From positions 1-43,178 of the forward strand of contig JAICKN010000003.1 in NCBI GenBank assembly GCA_025927855.1: a stretch of DNA of 43,178 bases. Reading direction: 5' to 3'. The notes beneath the pieces were generated by a model. The model was not told the origin of the DNA and did no database searches. It saw only the letters and a list, made by a program, of their open reading frames with translations. Shown here in pieces: positions 17,467 through 26,718 of the stretch (position 1 is its first letter; every line of letters starts with the position of its first letter). The DNA is from Terriglobales bacterium. GTDB lineage: Bacteria; Acidobacteriota; Terriglobia; Terriglobales; Acidobacteriaceae. A program made the position numbers and the translations under genes.

Positions 17467-18522
17467 ATGTTTGGATTCGGATCAAAGTCAATTGTTGGTC
17501 TGGATGTCGGCTCCTCAAGCATCAAGGCAGTCGAACTGAAGAAGGGGCGCAACGGCATCGAGGTTGCACATCTTGGAATCGAGGCCCTTGCTCCAGATAT
17601 CGTCGTGGATTCGATGATCGTGGATTCGGGAACGGTTTCGAGCGCAATTTCAAAACTCTTCACCGACAACGATATCAAGACTAGGTCTGTCGCCACCGCG
17701 GTGAGCGGACATTCCGTGATCATTAAGCGGATCTCGCTGCCCTCGATGAGTGACCAGGAATTGGCGGAAACAATCGAGAAAGAGGCCGCGCAGCATATTC
17801 CCTTCGATCTGGCCGACGTAAACCTCGATTACCAGATCCTTTCCGAAGATTCCGGCAGCCCGCAAATGGATGTGCTCCTGGTCGCCGTCAAAAAGGACAA
17901 GATTCTGAACTACACCAACGTACTCTCGATGGCCGGCAAAAGCCCGGCTATTGTGGACATTGATGCGTTGGCCCTGCAGAACTGCTACGAGTACAACTAC
18001 GAACCCGCACCCAACCAGGTGGTTGCCTTGTTAAACCTGGGCGCGAGCGTAATGAACATCAACATCGTAAAAGGCACCACGCCGCTGTTCCCGCGCGACG
18101 TCAGCGTGGGCGGGCATCAGTACACGGACTCATTGCAGAAAGAACTCGATTTGAGTTTCGACGACGCGGAAGCTCTCAAGCTGGGCCGCAAAGTCGGCAC
18201 CGTCAGCGAAGACGCCAAGACCCCGGTGTTACAGCAGGTGACGGAAATTATCGTGCTCGAAATTCAGAAAACTTTCGATTTCTTCCGCGCCAGCGCTGCC
18301 GGAGAACACATCGAGAAAATCTTCCTGGCGGGCGGTTCATCAAAAGTTCCCGGCCTGCTCGAGGCATTGCGGCAGGAATTCTCCCTGCCGGTGGAAATTT
18401 TTAATCCGTTCCAGAGAATCGCCCCTCCCACGGGAGGACTCGGCGCTGAACTGATTGAACAGAACGCGGGCCAACTGGCGGTTGCGGTTGGCTTGGCTTT
18501 AAGGAGCTTTGAAAACCTATGA
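17467..18522 (+). CDS. pilM: Type IV pilus assembly protein PilM
   Basis: 351-aa actin-like ORF; SIVGLDVGSSSIKAVELKK, EAAQHIPFDLADVNLDYQIL, IFLAGGSSKVPGL; first gene of a pilMNOPQ order. Confidence 0.95.
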   Translation: MFGFGSKSIVGLDVGSSSIKAVELKKGRNGIEVAHLGIEALAPDIVVDSMIVDSGTVSSAISKLFTDNDIKTRSVATAVSGHSVIIKRISLPSMSDQELAETIEKEAAQHIPFDLADVNLDYQILSEDSGSPQMDVLLVAVKKDKILNYTNVLSMAGKSPAIVDIDALALQNCYEYNYEPAPNQVVALLNLGASVMNINIVKGTTPLFPRDVSVGGHQYTDSLQKELDLSFDDAEALKLGRKVGTVSEDAKTPVLQQVTEIIVLEIQKTFDFFRASAAGEHIEKIFLAGGSSKVPGLLEALRQEFSLPVEIFNPFQRIAPPTGGLGAELIEQNAGQLAVAVGLALRSFENL

Positions 18523-19109
18523 TCCGAATCAATTTACTGGGAGCTCCGAAACCGAAGAGCAAAAAAGGCGGAGGCCCGTCCTCAGCTGCAGTCATGGAAA
18601 TGGGCAGCGCTGGATCACCCCAGGTGAAACTATTGATCGTCCTCGCCTTGGCGGGTGCGGCCAACTTTGGATACTGGTACCACCTGGACCAACAGAAGCA
18701 GCGGATTGACGCTCAGATGAAAGTTGCCGAACAAAAAAATCATGAACTCGCCGACGTCAAGGCCCGGTACATGGAGCGCCAGCGTGAAGCGGAAAACTAC
18801 AAGCGCCGCGTGGACGTAATTGATCAATTACGGGCGGGCCAGACCGGTCCAGTCAGTCTGATGAACATGATTGCCGGCACGATCAATAGCACCGAGGCCG
18901 TGTGGTTGGACAAGATGACGGATCAGGGCGCCAATATTGAAATTCACGGCATGGCGCTCAGCGCGGATGCGGTGGCGAACTTGATTGCCAATCTGCAAAA
19001 GACGGGCTACTTCGGAAACATAGAGATCAAGGAAACATTCCAAGATGCAGCAGTGAAAGACATGCAGGCATTCCAGTTCACGTTGACCTGCCAGAAAGCG
19101 AAGTCCTAG
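18519..19109 (+). CDS. pilN: Type IV pilus assembly protein PilN
   Basis: 196-aa ORF starting MIRINLLG; single TM then coiled coil; overlaps pilM by 4 nt. Confidence 0.92.
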   Translation: MIRINLLGAPKPKSKKGGGPSSAAVMEMGSAGSPQVKLLIVLALAGAANFGYWYHLDQQKQRIDAQMKVAEQKNHELADVKARYMERQREAENYKRRVDVIDQLRAGQTGPVSLMNMIAGTINSTEAVWLDKMTDQGANIEIHGMALSADAVANLIANLQKTGYFGNIEIKETFQDAAVKDMQAFQFTLTCQKAKS

Positions 19110-19119
19110 GGGCGAGCAT

Positions 19120-19755
19120 ATGGAAAAATTCAATGAGATGCCGGGTCTAAAACAGTGGGGCGCGCTCGTAATTGGCGCTTTAGTCATAACTGCGGCCCTG
19201 TACTTCGTGATCTTTAAGGGACAGCAGGACACTAACGATAAAGCGCAGCACGACCTGAGCGCCAAGCTCCAGGAAAATCAGGAATTGGAGCGTTACCGCC
19301 CCAAGCTTGCGGAGATGGAACGCCAGGTGGCGAGTTTAAAACAGCAGCTCGACATCGAACGCCGCATTGTGCCCGATGAGAAGGAAGTAGACGGATTCAT
19401 CAAGATGCTGGACGCGGAAGCGCGCAAAGCGGGAATTGAGATCCGCAGCTATACCGCGAGCCCGGTCACGGCACGCAACTACTACACCGAAGTGCCTTTC
19501 CAGATTGAACTGGATGGCCCGTACTACTCAGTGCTTGGCTTCTTCGACCAGATTTCGAAACTGGAGAGGATTGTAGATATTTCCGGATTGACAGTAGCTA
19601 CAACCAAGAAAGCCAGCGAGGCCAAGGTGAAGCACACCTATAACTACGCCGCGAATGAAAGCATCGTCGTTAGTTGCGTGGCCACCACCTTCTACAGCAA
19701 TGAGAATGCCTCAACACAAAAGGTTTCTCCGGTGAAAGGCAGGAAGACGTTATGA
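19120..19755 (+). CDS. pilO: Type IV pilus assembly protein PilO
   Basis: 211-aa ORF; TM helix, coiled coil, EVPFQIELDGPYYSVLGFFDQISKLERIVDISGL. Confidence 0.93.
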   Translation: MEKFNEMPGLKQWGALVIGALVITAALYFVIFKGQQDTNDKAQHDLSAKLQENQELERYRPKLAEMERQVASLKQQLDIERRIVPDEKEVDGFIKMLDAEARKAGIEIRSYTASPVTARNYYTEVPFQIELDGPYYSVLGFFDQISKLERIVDISGLTVATTKKASEAKVKHTYNYAANESIVVSCVATTFYSNENASTQKVSPVKGRKTL

Positions 19756-20672
19756 AATTCACAAGCGTACTGACAGGAACAATCTTGCTGCTTTGTCCCG
19801 TGGCTTTCGGGCAAAACTCTGGCGCGCAAAATAATGCGCAAAGCAGGCAGGTACAGACCGCCAAGTCCGGCGCTGCAACCCAGCCCGCCACCGTGGCCAA
19901 ACCGGCCGTCAAATCCGTGCAGTTCAAATCAGAGAACACCAAGCCGGTGGCGGTCAAGGCTGTACCGGCCAAAGCGGCTGCGCCGAAGCCAGCAATGGCT
20001 AAACCGGCAAGAGCAGTAGCGGCGAAAGCTACCGTGACCAAAGCCGTTCCCGCGAGATCAGCAGTTATGCATGCCTCGCCGGCAACCATGAAGAAAACTG
20101 CCCATGCAAGCGGGACAGTCAAGACGGATACATCGCCCCTCAAAGTCGCCACCTACCCGGCGGCAAAAACAACGTCAGCGTCACGCAAGCATGTTGTGAA
20201 TGAGAAAAAGGTCGCGAATGTAAAGAAGGATCCTTTCAAGAAAGAGAAAAAAGCCGCCATCGAAGTAACCAAAACCAAAACCGCACCCGGCGAAAAATCT
20301 GCGGAGAAGGCGGACGACAAGAGCACCGAGAAGAAAGAAGACAAAGTCGTACTCACCGGACGCCGCGATCCCTTCGTCAGTCCGGTGATGGAACAGAGCG
20401 CCAGCAATACCGGATGCACGACGGGCAAGCGGTGCCTGGCCATTGATCAGATCAGCTTAAAAGGCATTGTGAAATCGGAAAACGGAATGATCGCGGTCGT
20501 GGAAAATGCTTTGGATAAAGCCTATTTTCTGCACGAGAATGACCCTGTGTTTAACGGATACGTGGTGAAAATCACGGGAGACTCGATCATTTTCCGCGAG
20601 ACTTTGCAGGACAAATTAGGCAAAGCGTTTACGCGCGACGTAACGAAACGAATTTCAACACCTGCTGTCTAG
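19752..20672 (+). CDS. pilP: PilP-like pilus assembly lipoprotein/periplasmic protein with a long Ala/Lys/Pro-rich linker
   Basis: 306-aa ORF; C-terminal PilP-type region RRDPFVSP...LAIDQISLKGIVKSENGMIAVVENALDKAYFLHENDPVFNGYVVKI; position between pilO and pilQ. Confidence 0.85.
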   Translation: MKFTSVLTGTILLLCPVAFGQNSGAQNNAQSRQVQTAKSGAATQPATVAKPAVKSVQFKSENTKPVAVKAVPAKAAAPKPAMAKPARAVAAKATVTKAVPARSAVMHASPATMKKTAHASGTVKTDTSPLKVATYPAAKTTSASRKHVVNEKKVANVKKDPFKKEKKAAIEVTKTKTAPGEKSAEKADDKSTEKKEDKVVLTGRRDPFVSPVMEQSASNTGCTTGKRCLAIDQISLKGIVKSENGMIAVVENALDKAYFLHENDPVFNGYVVKITGDSIIFRETLQDKLGKAFTRDVTKRISTPAV

Positions 20673-20715
20673 GGCAAAGGCGGGCCTTCCGGTCCGTAAG
20701 AAGTTTAGAGATTTG

Positions 20716-20735
20716 AACGGGCGAAACGGCCCGTT
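20716..20735. repeat. Hairpin AACGGGC-GAAACG-GCCCGTT between pilP and pilQ
   Basis: Perfect 7-bp arms ending 15 nt before the pilQ ATG. Confidence 0.5.
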
Positions 20736-20750
20736 ACTGGGAGAAGGAAC

Positions 20751-22808
20751 ATGCGAAAGCAATTGCTGGGGATATTTCTACTGCTGTCGGTGATGATTTG
20801 GACGGCAGCGGGCGAAACGGGAAATTTGGCCGGTAGTCCGGCGGCGCTACGAGGAGTCCAGGTAGTGCACGCAACTGATGGAGTCCTGGTCGAGATCGCG
20901 GCAAGCGGCCAGGTTTCTCCGACTGTGACCACGCTCGAGAATCCTTCTCGCATCGTGATTGACCTGCCGAATACCGCCCTGGCCACCCGCCGGAACCACG
21001 TTCTGGTTGAAAGCAAGGACGTGAAAGCTGTCCGGCTCGGGATGAGCGGGCAGAAGAGCCGTGTAGTGGTGGACCTGAAACAGGACTGCCGGTATGAAAT
21101 GCAGAAAGAAGGCGACGGAAAACTCGTATTGCATGTCTACGACACTTCCGTTGACGCCAAGGCCGCATCGCCAGCAGCGCCTGTAGCTGCGGCACGTAGC
21201 CCCTTCAGCCCGGCGCCTGCTTCGCAAGCCAAAATGGTTGAAGTAAAAGCCGCGCAACCATCGGCCAATAATTTCGTGTTCGTAGAACCTTCCTACAAAC
21301 CGGCTTCGGAAACAAAAAATGCGGAGCAAGCGAAAGCATCCGTTGCCGATCCTTCCGTTCGCGCGAGCAATGCGGCAGCCAAATTCGCCGAACGCCCGGA
21401 AATAGTTACTCCGACGCCGAGCGCTTCCATGCAGCCGGAAGCAGAGCAAACAGCCGGCGCGCCCCAGCCCGCGGAAAATCTCGCAGCGGAACAAAAAGCG
21501 GAGATGAAGCATCGGGAAGCAATCACCGGCCCCAAGTACACGGGGGAACCGATCTCGGTAAACTTAAAAGATGTTGACCTGAAAGATTTCTTCCGGCTCA
21601 TCCATGAAATCAGCGGACTGAACGTGGTGCTCGATCCCAACGTAAAAGGCACTTTAACCATCGTATTAGACGATGTGCCGTGGGACCAGGCGCTCGACAT
21701 CGTTCTTAAGAACAATGATTTGGCGCGCCAGCTGGAAGGCAACGTTCTTCGCATCGCAACTGTCGAGACCTTGCGCAAGGAAGCAGAAGACCGCCGCGCT
21801 CAGCAGGAAGCGGAGGCTCTGGCGGTAGACAAAGTTTCTGTCACTCGGTTCCTCAGCTATGCCCACTCCAAAGATGTGGTGCCGACAATTAAGCGGTTCC
21901 TTTCCCAGCGTGGCGACGTTATTTCGGATGACCGTACCAACGCAGTGATTATCTCTGATATTCCCAGCGTAATTCCGACGATTGACAAGCTGTTGACCCA
22001 GCTTGATCGCAAGACGCAGGAAGTAGAAATCGAAGCGCGCGTAGTGGCTGCAACCCGCAGCTTTGCGCGTGACATCGGAACCCAGCTTGGCTTTGGATGG
22101 GGCAATGGACACAGCGCCGCGGGCGGTGACCAGAGCGTGGGCACGACTCCGACCGCAGTAGGCTCAGGACTTGTTCCTGCACCGCTTTATCCAATTGCAA
22201 GCGGCAGCACTTCCAGCAGCGGAACACAAATTCCTCTCTTCTCAAATCTTGCTTCAGCCAGTCCGACGAGCGGCCTGCAGTTCCTGAACTTCAGCAACAA
22301 TGTGCGTATTGATGCGATTTTGACTATGGCCGAGTCGCGCGGATTGTTAAAGGTGCTGTCCCGTCCTCGCGTGGTTACGCAAAACAACATTCAGGCGCTG
22401 GTAAAACAGGGCGTCCGTGTACCGATCGTTACGCAGGCGCAGTTAGGCGGTCCTCCGACCGTTACCTATGTGGACGCTTTCCTGCGCTTGACTGTGATTC
22501 CGCAGATCACGTCAGAAGGGACCATCTTCCTGAATGTGGACGTCGAAAACACAACGCCTGACTTCGGACATGAAGTTCAAGGCAACCCAACCCTGCTCAC
22601 GCAGCAAGCTACCACGCAAGTCCTGGTAACCGACGGTGGCACTGTGGTGGTTGGCGGCGTGATCCAGACGCAAAACTCCGTAACCATCGATCAGGTGCCA
22701 TTCCTGGGCAATATCCCGTACCTCGGAAACTTGTTTAAGCACAGTCAGGTGAGCACGCAAAACCAGGAGCTCATCTTCTTCATTACTCCACGCATTATTC
22801 AGACATAG
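20751..22808 (+). CDS. pilQ: Type IV pilus secretin PilQ (AMIN + secretin domains)
   Basis: 685-aa ORF; AMIN-type N-terminus, ISVNLKDVDLKDFFRLIHEISGLNVVLDPNVKGTLTIVLDDVPWDQALDIVL, and secretin signature TQVLVTDGGTVVVGGVIQ...VPFLGNIPYLGNLFK. Confidence 0.96.
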   Translation: MRKQLLGIFLLLSVMIWTAAGETGNLAGSPAALRGVQVVHATDGVLVEIAASGQVSPTVTTLENPSRIVIDLPNTALATRRNHVLVESKDVKAVRLGMSGQKSRVVVDLKQDCRYEMQKEGDGKLVLHVYDTSVDAKAASPAAPVAAARSPFSPAPASQAKMVEVKAAQPSANNFVFVEPSYKPASETKNAEQAKASVADPSVRASNAAAKFAERPEIVTPTPSASMQPEAEQTAGAPQPAENLAAEQKAEMKHREAITGPKYTGEPISVNLKDVDLKDFFRLIHEISGLNVVLDPNVKGTLTIVLDDVPWDQALDIVLKNNDLARQLEGNVLRIATVETLRKEAEDRRAQQEAEALAVDKVSVTRFLSYAHSKDVVPTIKRFLSQRGDVISDDRTNAVIISDIPSVIPTIDKLLTQLDRKTQEVEIEARVVAATRSFARDIGTQLGFGWGNGHSAAGGDQSVGTTPTAVGSGLVPAPLYPIASGSTSSSGTQIPLFSNLASASPTSGLQFLNFSNNVRIDAILTMAESRGLLKVLSRPRVVTQNNIQALVKQGVRVPIVTQAQLGGPPTVTYVDAFLRLTVIPQITSEGTIFLNVDVENTTPDFGHEVQGNPTLLTQQATTQVLVTDGGTVVVGGVIQTQNSVTIDQVPFLGNIPYLGNLFKHSQVSTQNQELIFFITPRIIQT

Positions 22809-22831
22809 TTATTGACGTTGAAGGAAAACGA

Positions 22832-22871
22832 ACCGCCGGTCTCCTCTAATGAGATCGGCGGTTTCGTCTTT
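22832..22871 (+). terminator. Rho-independent terminator after pilQ
   Basis: ACCGCCGGTCTC-CTCTAAT-GAGATCGGCGGT stem-loop followed by TTTCGTCTTT. Confidence 0.75.
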
Positions 22872-22934
22872 GTCCCCCATGACGCCGCAGTGTCGGATTC
22901 AGACCAATTCCAGCTTCCTTGCTAAACTCCTTCT

Positions 22935-24020
22935 ATGGACTACAAAGCCCGGCAAGAGCGGCTTCAGACCAGTCTGCATAAAAATCGCATTGACGCTTTA
23001 CTTGTTACTCATCTTTCCAACATTCGTTATCTCTGCGGATTCACGGGCAGCGCGGGCGCATTATTGGTTTCTGAATCAAAGTGCGTTTTTTTTACGGACC
23101 GACGGTATGCCGAGCAGGTGAAAGAAGAAGTAAAAGGCGCCAAAACGATCGTCAGCCCAACCGGCCCACTTTCTTCCGTTGGTGAGTGGCTCAAATCGAA
23201 CTGGAAAAGTCGCAGCCAGCGGCTGGGCATTGAAGCCGAATCTATCACTGTGGGCGCGCGGCAAAGACTGGCTAAAGCGCTTCCGCGCGGTTTTCTTTTG
23301 AAAGCTTCACCACCATTGGTGGAGCGGGCAAGAATGGTAAAAGACAAAAACGAAATCGGCCGCATGCGCGACGCCGCACGAGTGGGCGCAAAAATTTTCG
23401 ACCGGGCGCTGGAGACTCTCCGCCCCGGCATCTCTGAAATGGAAGTCGCGGGAGAGATGGAATTTGCGGCCCGCCACGCCGGCGCAGACGAGATGTCGTT
23501 CCCCACGATCATCGCTTCCGGCAAGCGTTCTGCCCTTCCCCATGGAAGGGCTTCGCAGGCAACGATTCCATCCCGGGGGTTCGTCGTCTGCGATTTCGGT
23601 GTTATACTCGCAGGTTATTGTTCGGACGAAACCCGGACTGTGCACGTCGGCAAGCCGTCCCGCGAAGCCAAGGCAGCTTATGAAGCGGTCTTAGCTGCGC
23701 AGGAAGCTGCAACGAAGACGGTAAAAGCAGGCATTACCGCAGAAGAAGTGGATGCCGCTGCCCGCAAAGTTCTGAAACAGGCAGGACTGGCCGGTTATTT
23801 TACGCATTCCACCGGCCATGGCGTGGGGCTGGAAATTCATGAGTCCCCGCGAATCGCCGCTGGGCAAAAAGAAGTATTGCAGCCCGGAATGGCAATCACC
23901 ATTGAGCCCGGAGTTTACCTTCCGGGGAAATGGGGCATACGAATCGAAGACACAGTTGTGGTTACAAACCATGGATGCGAGGTCATAACGCCCACCAGCA
24001 AGGAACTTTTAGTGATTTAG
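22935..24020 (+). CDS. M24 family Xaa-Pro aminopeptidase
   Basis: 361-aa ORF; creatinase-type N-terminus and metallopeptidase motifs CDFGVILAGYCSDETRTVHVG, HSTGHGVGLEIHESPRI, GMAITIEPGVYLPGKWGIRIEDTVVV. Confidence 0.93.
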   Translation: MDYKARQERLQTSLHKNRIDALLVTHLSNIRYLCGFTGSAGALLVSESKCVFFTDRRYAEQVKEEVKGAKTIVSPTGPLSSVGEWLKSNWKSRSQRLGIEAESITVGARQRLAKALPRGFLLKASPPLVERARMVKDKNEIGRMRDAARVGAKIFDRALETLRPGISEMEVAGEMEFAARHAGADEMSFPTIIASGKRSALPHGRASQATIPSRGFVVCDFGVILAGYCSDETRTVHVGKPSREAKAAYEAVLAAQEAATKTVKAGITAEEVDAAARKVLKQAGLAGYFTHSTGHGVGLEIHESPRIAAGQKEVLQPGMAITIEPGVYLPGKWGIRIEDTVVVTNHGCEVITPTSKELLVI

Positions 24021-24089
24021 CAAAATGTCCGGACCGGGCATGAGACCGCCCAGACCTTAAAGCGGGCAAGTACAGCAACCAGCCAAACT

Positions 24090-24590
24090 ATGAATCAGAA
24101 AGAATTAAGAGAACTTATTGAGTTCCTAAAAGAGCAGGACATTGCTGAGTTCGAACTGGAACGCGGCGACGTAAAGGTCCGCATTAAGCGGAACGTACCG
24201 GGAGCGGCGCCGGAAATACGTTACATCGCGCCGCATCCGGCCGCTCCTGTCGAACCTGCTCCCGCCTCCAGTGCACCGGCGGTTTCGCATTCTTCTTCGG
24301 CAAAAGCAGAAACAACCAGCCCCACCGCTTCTACCGCAAAGGAAACATTACACACCGTCAAGTCGCCGATTGTGGGCACCTTTTATGAGTCGCCATCTCC
24401 CGGATCGCCTCCGTTTGTGAAGGCCGGAGACTCAGTCGAGGTGGGCCAGATCTTATGCATTGTTGAAGCCATGAAGCTGATGAATGAGATCGAGTGCGAT
24501 GTTGCCGGCGAGATCGTGGAGATGCTGGTAAAGAACGGGCAGCCCATTGAATATGGACAGGAACTATTCAGTGTCCGGCCCCGCGCTTAA
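24090..24590 (+). CDS. accB: Acetyl-CoA carboxylase biotin carboxyl carrier protein
   Basis: 166-aa ORF; biotinylation motif [10 protein letters not shown] in the lipoyl/biotinyl domain. Confidence 0.96.
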   Translation: MNQKELRELIEFLKEQDIAEFELERGDVKVRIKRNVPGAAPEIRYIAPHPAAPVEPAPASSAPAVSHSSSAKAETTSPTASTAKETLHTVKSPIVGTFYESPSPGSPPFVKAGDSVEVGQILCIVEAMKLMNEIECDVAGEIVEMLVKNGQPIEYGQELFSVRPRA

Positions 24591-24605
24591 AAAATAGTGA
24601 AGAGC

Positions 24606-24624
24606 AGGCGCGCTTGCCGCGCCT
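24606..24624. repeat. Hairpin AGGCGCG-CTTGC-CGCGCCT between accB and accC
   Basis: Perfect 7-bp arms followed by TTGTTGTG. Confidence 0.5.
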
Positions 24625-24688
24625 TTGTTGTGTCTGAAAGTTTTGCTGTAAATGCCGATTGCAAACATCTCCGGAGTCCGGTCAGAAT

Positions 24689-26050
24689 ATGTTCCACAAA
24701 ATCATGGTGGCGAACCGCGGTGAAATAGCTCTACGGGTGATTTGCGCCTGTAAAGAGCTCGGCATTCGCACGGTTGCCATTTACAGCGAAGCCGACCGCA
24801 ATTCCCTTCATGTGCGTTTCGCCGATGAAGCCATCTGCATCGGGCCGCCGCAGCTCGCGCAGAGTTATCTGAACATCCCTGCGGTCATCAGCGCGGCTGA
24901 AATCGCCAACGTAGACGCTATTCATCCCGGCTACGGCCTGCTTTCGGAAAATGCGAACTTTGCCGAAGTATGCGAGACCTGCAACATAAAATTTATTGGT
25001 CCGCCCCCCCAGGTTACGCGGCTTATGGGGGAAAAAGAAAAAGCCCGGGCCGCCATGAAAAAAGCCGGCGTACCCATCCTTCCCGGCTCGGAGGGAATCC
25101 TGGCATCGGAAGGGGAAGCCGTCGAGTGGGCACGCCAGGTGGGATTCCCGGTCATCATCAAGGCCTCCGCGGGAGGCGGTGGGCGGGGTATGAGAATTGT
25201 CCGCAGCGCGGAAGAGCTGCCCGCTCTGTTCAACGCGGCCCATTCCGAAGCGGCCGCGGCTTTCGGGAATGGCGATCTCTACATGGAAAAATATGTTGAG
25301 CGCCCCCGGCATGTTGAATTTCAAATATTGGCGGACTCTCACGGTAACGTCGTCAGCCTCGGCGAACGCGAATGTTCCTTGCAGCGGCGTCACCAAAAGC
25401 TGATGGAAGAATCGCCTTCGCTTCAGGTGACTCCGGAGTTGCGCGAAGAAACCGGAAGAATTCTTTCGCAGGCGCTTTCCAATATTGGATATGTAAACGC
25501 CGGCACCATCGAATTCCTCATGGACCAGGACCGGCGTCTTCATTTCATCGAGATGAACACGCGCATTCAGGTCGAGCATCCAGTCACGGAAATGGTCACC
25601 GATGTGGATTTGGTAAAGAGCCAGATCATGATTGCCGCCGGGGCGAAACTGCAAGACGTGCTACATGGCCCCATACAGCCTCGCGGACATGCCATTGAAT
25701 GCCGCATCAACGCCGAGCATCCCGAGAAATTTACGCCGTCCGCGGGAAAGATCACCACATTCAACCCGCCCGGAGGAACTGGGGTTCGCCTTGATACCGC
25801 GGCTTACGCCGAAGGCGTGATTCCCCCTTACTACGATTCTTTGATCGCAAAGCTCGTAGTACGCGGGCGCGACCGGAACGAAGCCATTTCCCGCATGGGC
25901 CGCGCCCTCGAAATGTTCATCGTGGAGGGAATCTTCACCACAATTCCGCTGCACCGCAAAATTCTGGCTGATCCTGAATTCCGCGCGGGGAAAATTGATA
26001 CCGGCTTCATTGAGCGCTTCCTGAAAGCCGCCAAAGAACATGCGGCGTAA
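24689..26050 (+). CDS. accC: Acetyl-CoA carboxylase biotin carboxylase subunit
   Basis: ORF 24659..26050, likely ATG at 24689; [74 protein letters not shown]. Confidence 0.96.
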   Translation: MFHKIMVANRGEIALRVICACKELGIRTVAIYSEADRNSLHVRFADEAICIGPPQLAQSYLNIPAVISAAEIANVDAIHPGYGLLSENANFAEVCETCNIKFIGPPPQVTRLMGEKEKARAAMKKAGVPILPGSEGILASEGEAVEWARQVGFPVIIKASAGGGGRGMRIVRSAEELPALFNAAHSEAAAAFGNGDLYMEKYVERPRHVEFQILADSHGNVVSLGERECSLQRRHQKLMEESPSLQVTPELREETGRILSQALSNIGYVNAGTIEFLMDQDRRLHFIEMNTRIQVEHPVTEMVTDVDLVKSQIMIAAGAKLQDVLHGPIQPRGHAIECRINAEHPEKFTPSAGKITTFNPPGGTGVRLDTAAYAEGVIPPYYDSLIAKLVVRGRDRNEAISRMGRALEMFIVEGIFTTIPLHRKILADPEFRAGKIDTGFIERFLKAAKEHAA

Positions 26051-26077
26051 CTCCATCTCGGAACAGCTTACTCAGGC

Positions 26078-26692
26078 ATGATCAAGCTTCCCCGCCTCTA
26101 CCCTATTCTCGATTCTTCCTGCTTTGCCGATACGGCTGAGCTTTGTTCCGCCGCGCGGGAATTGATTTCCGCGGGCGTTACCCTCCTGCAATATCGAAAT
26201 AAATCCGGGAATGCCCGGCAGATGACCGAACAAGCGCGGGCGCTGAAGCAATTAGTTGGCGGTTCCACAAAACTCATCATGAATGACCGCGCTGATATTT
26301 GCCTGGCGGCCGGCTTCGACGGTGTGCATGTGGGCCAGGAGGATATTTCACCCGGGTGCGCGCGAAAGGTAATCGGACCAAATCTGTTGCTCGGCGTCTC
26401 GACGCACAATCCGGTGCAGCTCCGTGAGGCCCATCAAACGTCGGCAGACTATCTGGCGATTGGCCCTGTGTTTGCCACCACAAGCAAATTGAACCCCGAT
26501 CCCGTTGTCGGAATCGAAGGGGTGCGCCGGGGCCGCGCGATGACCAACAAACCTTTAGTCGCAATTGGCGGCATCACCTTAGCCAACTGCCGCATGGTGC
26601 TTGAGGCTGGGGCCGATTCCGTGGCGGTGATATCCGGTTTGATACGGGAGCCGCGCAAATCGGCAGAGGATTTTCTGGGGATTCTGAGTTAA
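26078..26692 (+). CDS. thiE: Thiamine phosphate synthase
   Basis: 204-aa ORF; LLQYRNKSG, IMNDRADICLAAGFDGVHVGQEDI, YLAIGPVFATTSK, LVAIGGIT. Confidence 0.93.
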   Translation: MIKLPRLYPILDSSCFADTAELCSAARELISAGVTLLQYRNKSGNARQMTEQARALKQLVGGSTKLIMNDRADICLAAGFDGVHVGQEDISPGCARKVIGPNLLLGVSTHNPVQLREAHQTSADYLAIGPVFATTSKLNPDPVVGIEGVRRGRAMTNKPLVAIGGITLANCRMVLEAGADSVAVISGLIREPRKSAEDFLGILS

Positions 26693-26718
26693 AGTAGCCC
26701 AAACACCCGCAAACTGTA

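Noticed and set aside
24731-25654. 307-aa minus strand ORF
   Set aside because: Antisense to accC, which has unmistakable motifs.
26051-26077. Possible TPP riboswitch before thiE
   Set aside because: The accC-thiE gap is only about 27 nt, too short for a THI element, and no conserved TPP motifs were seen.
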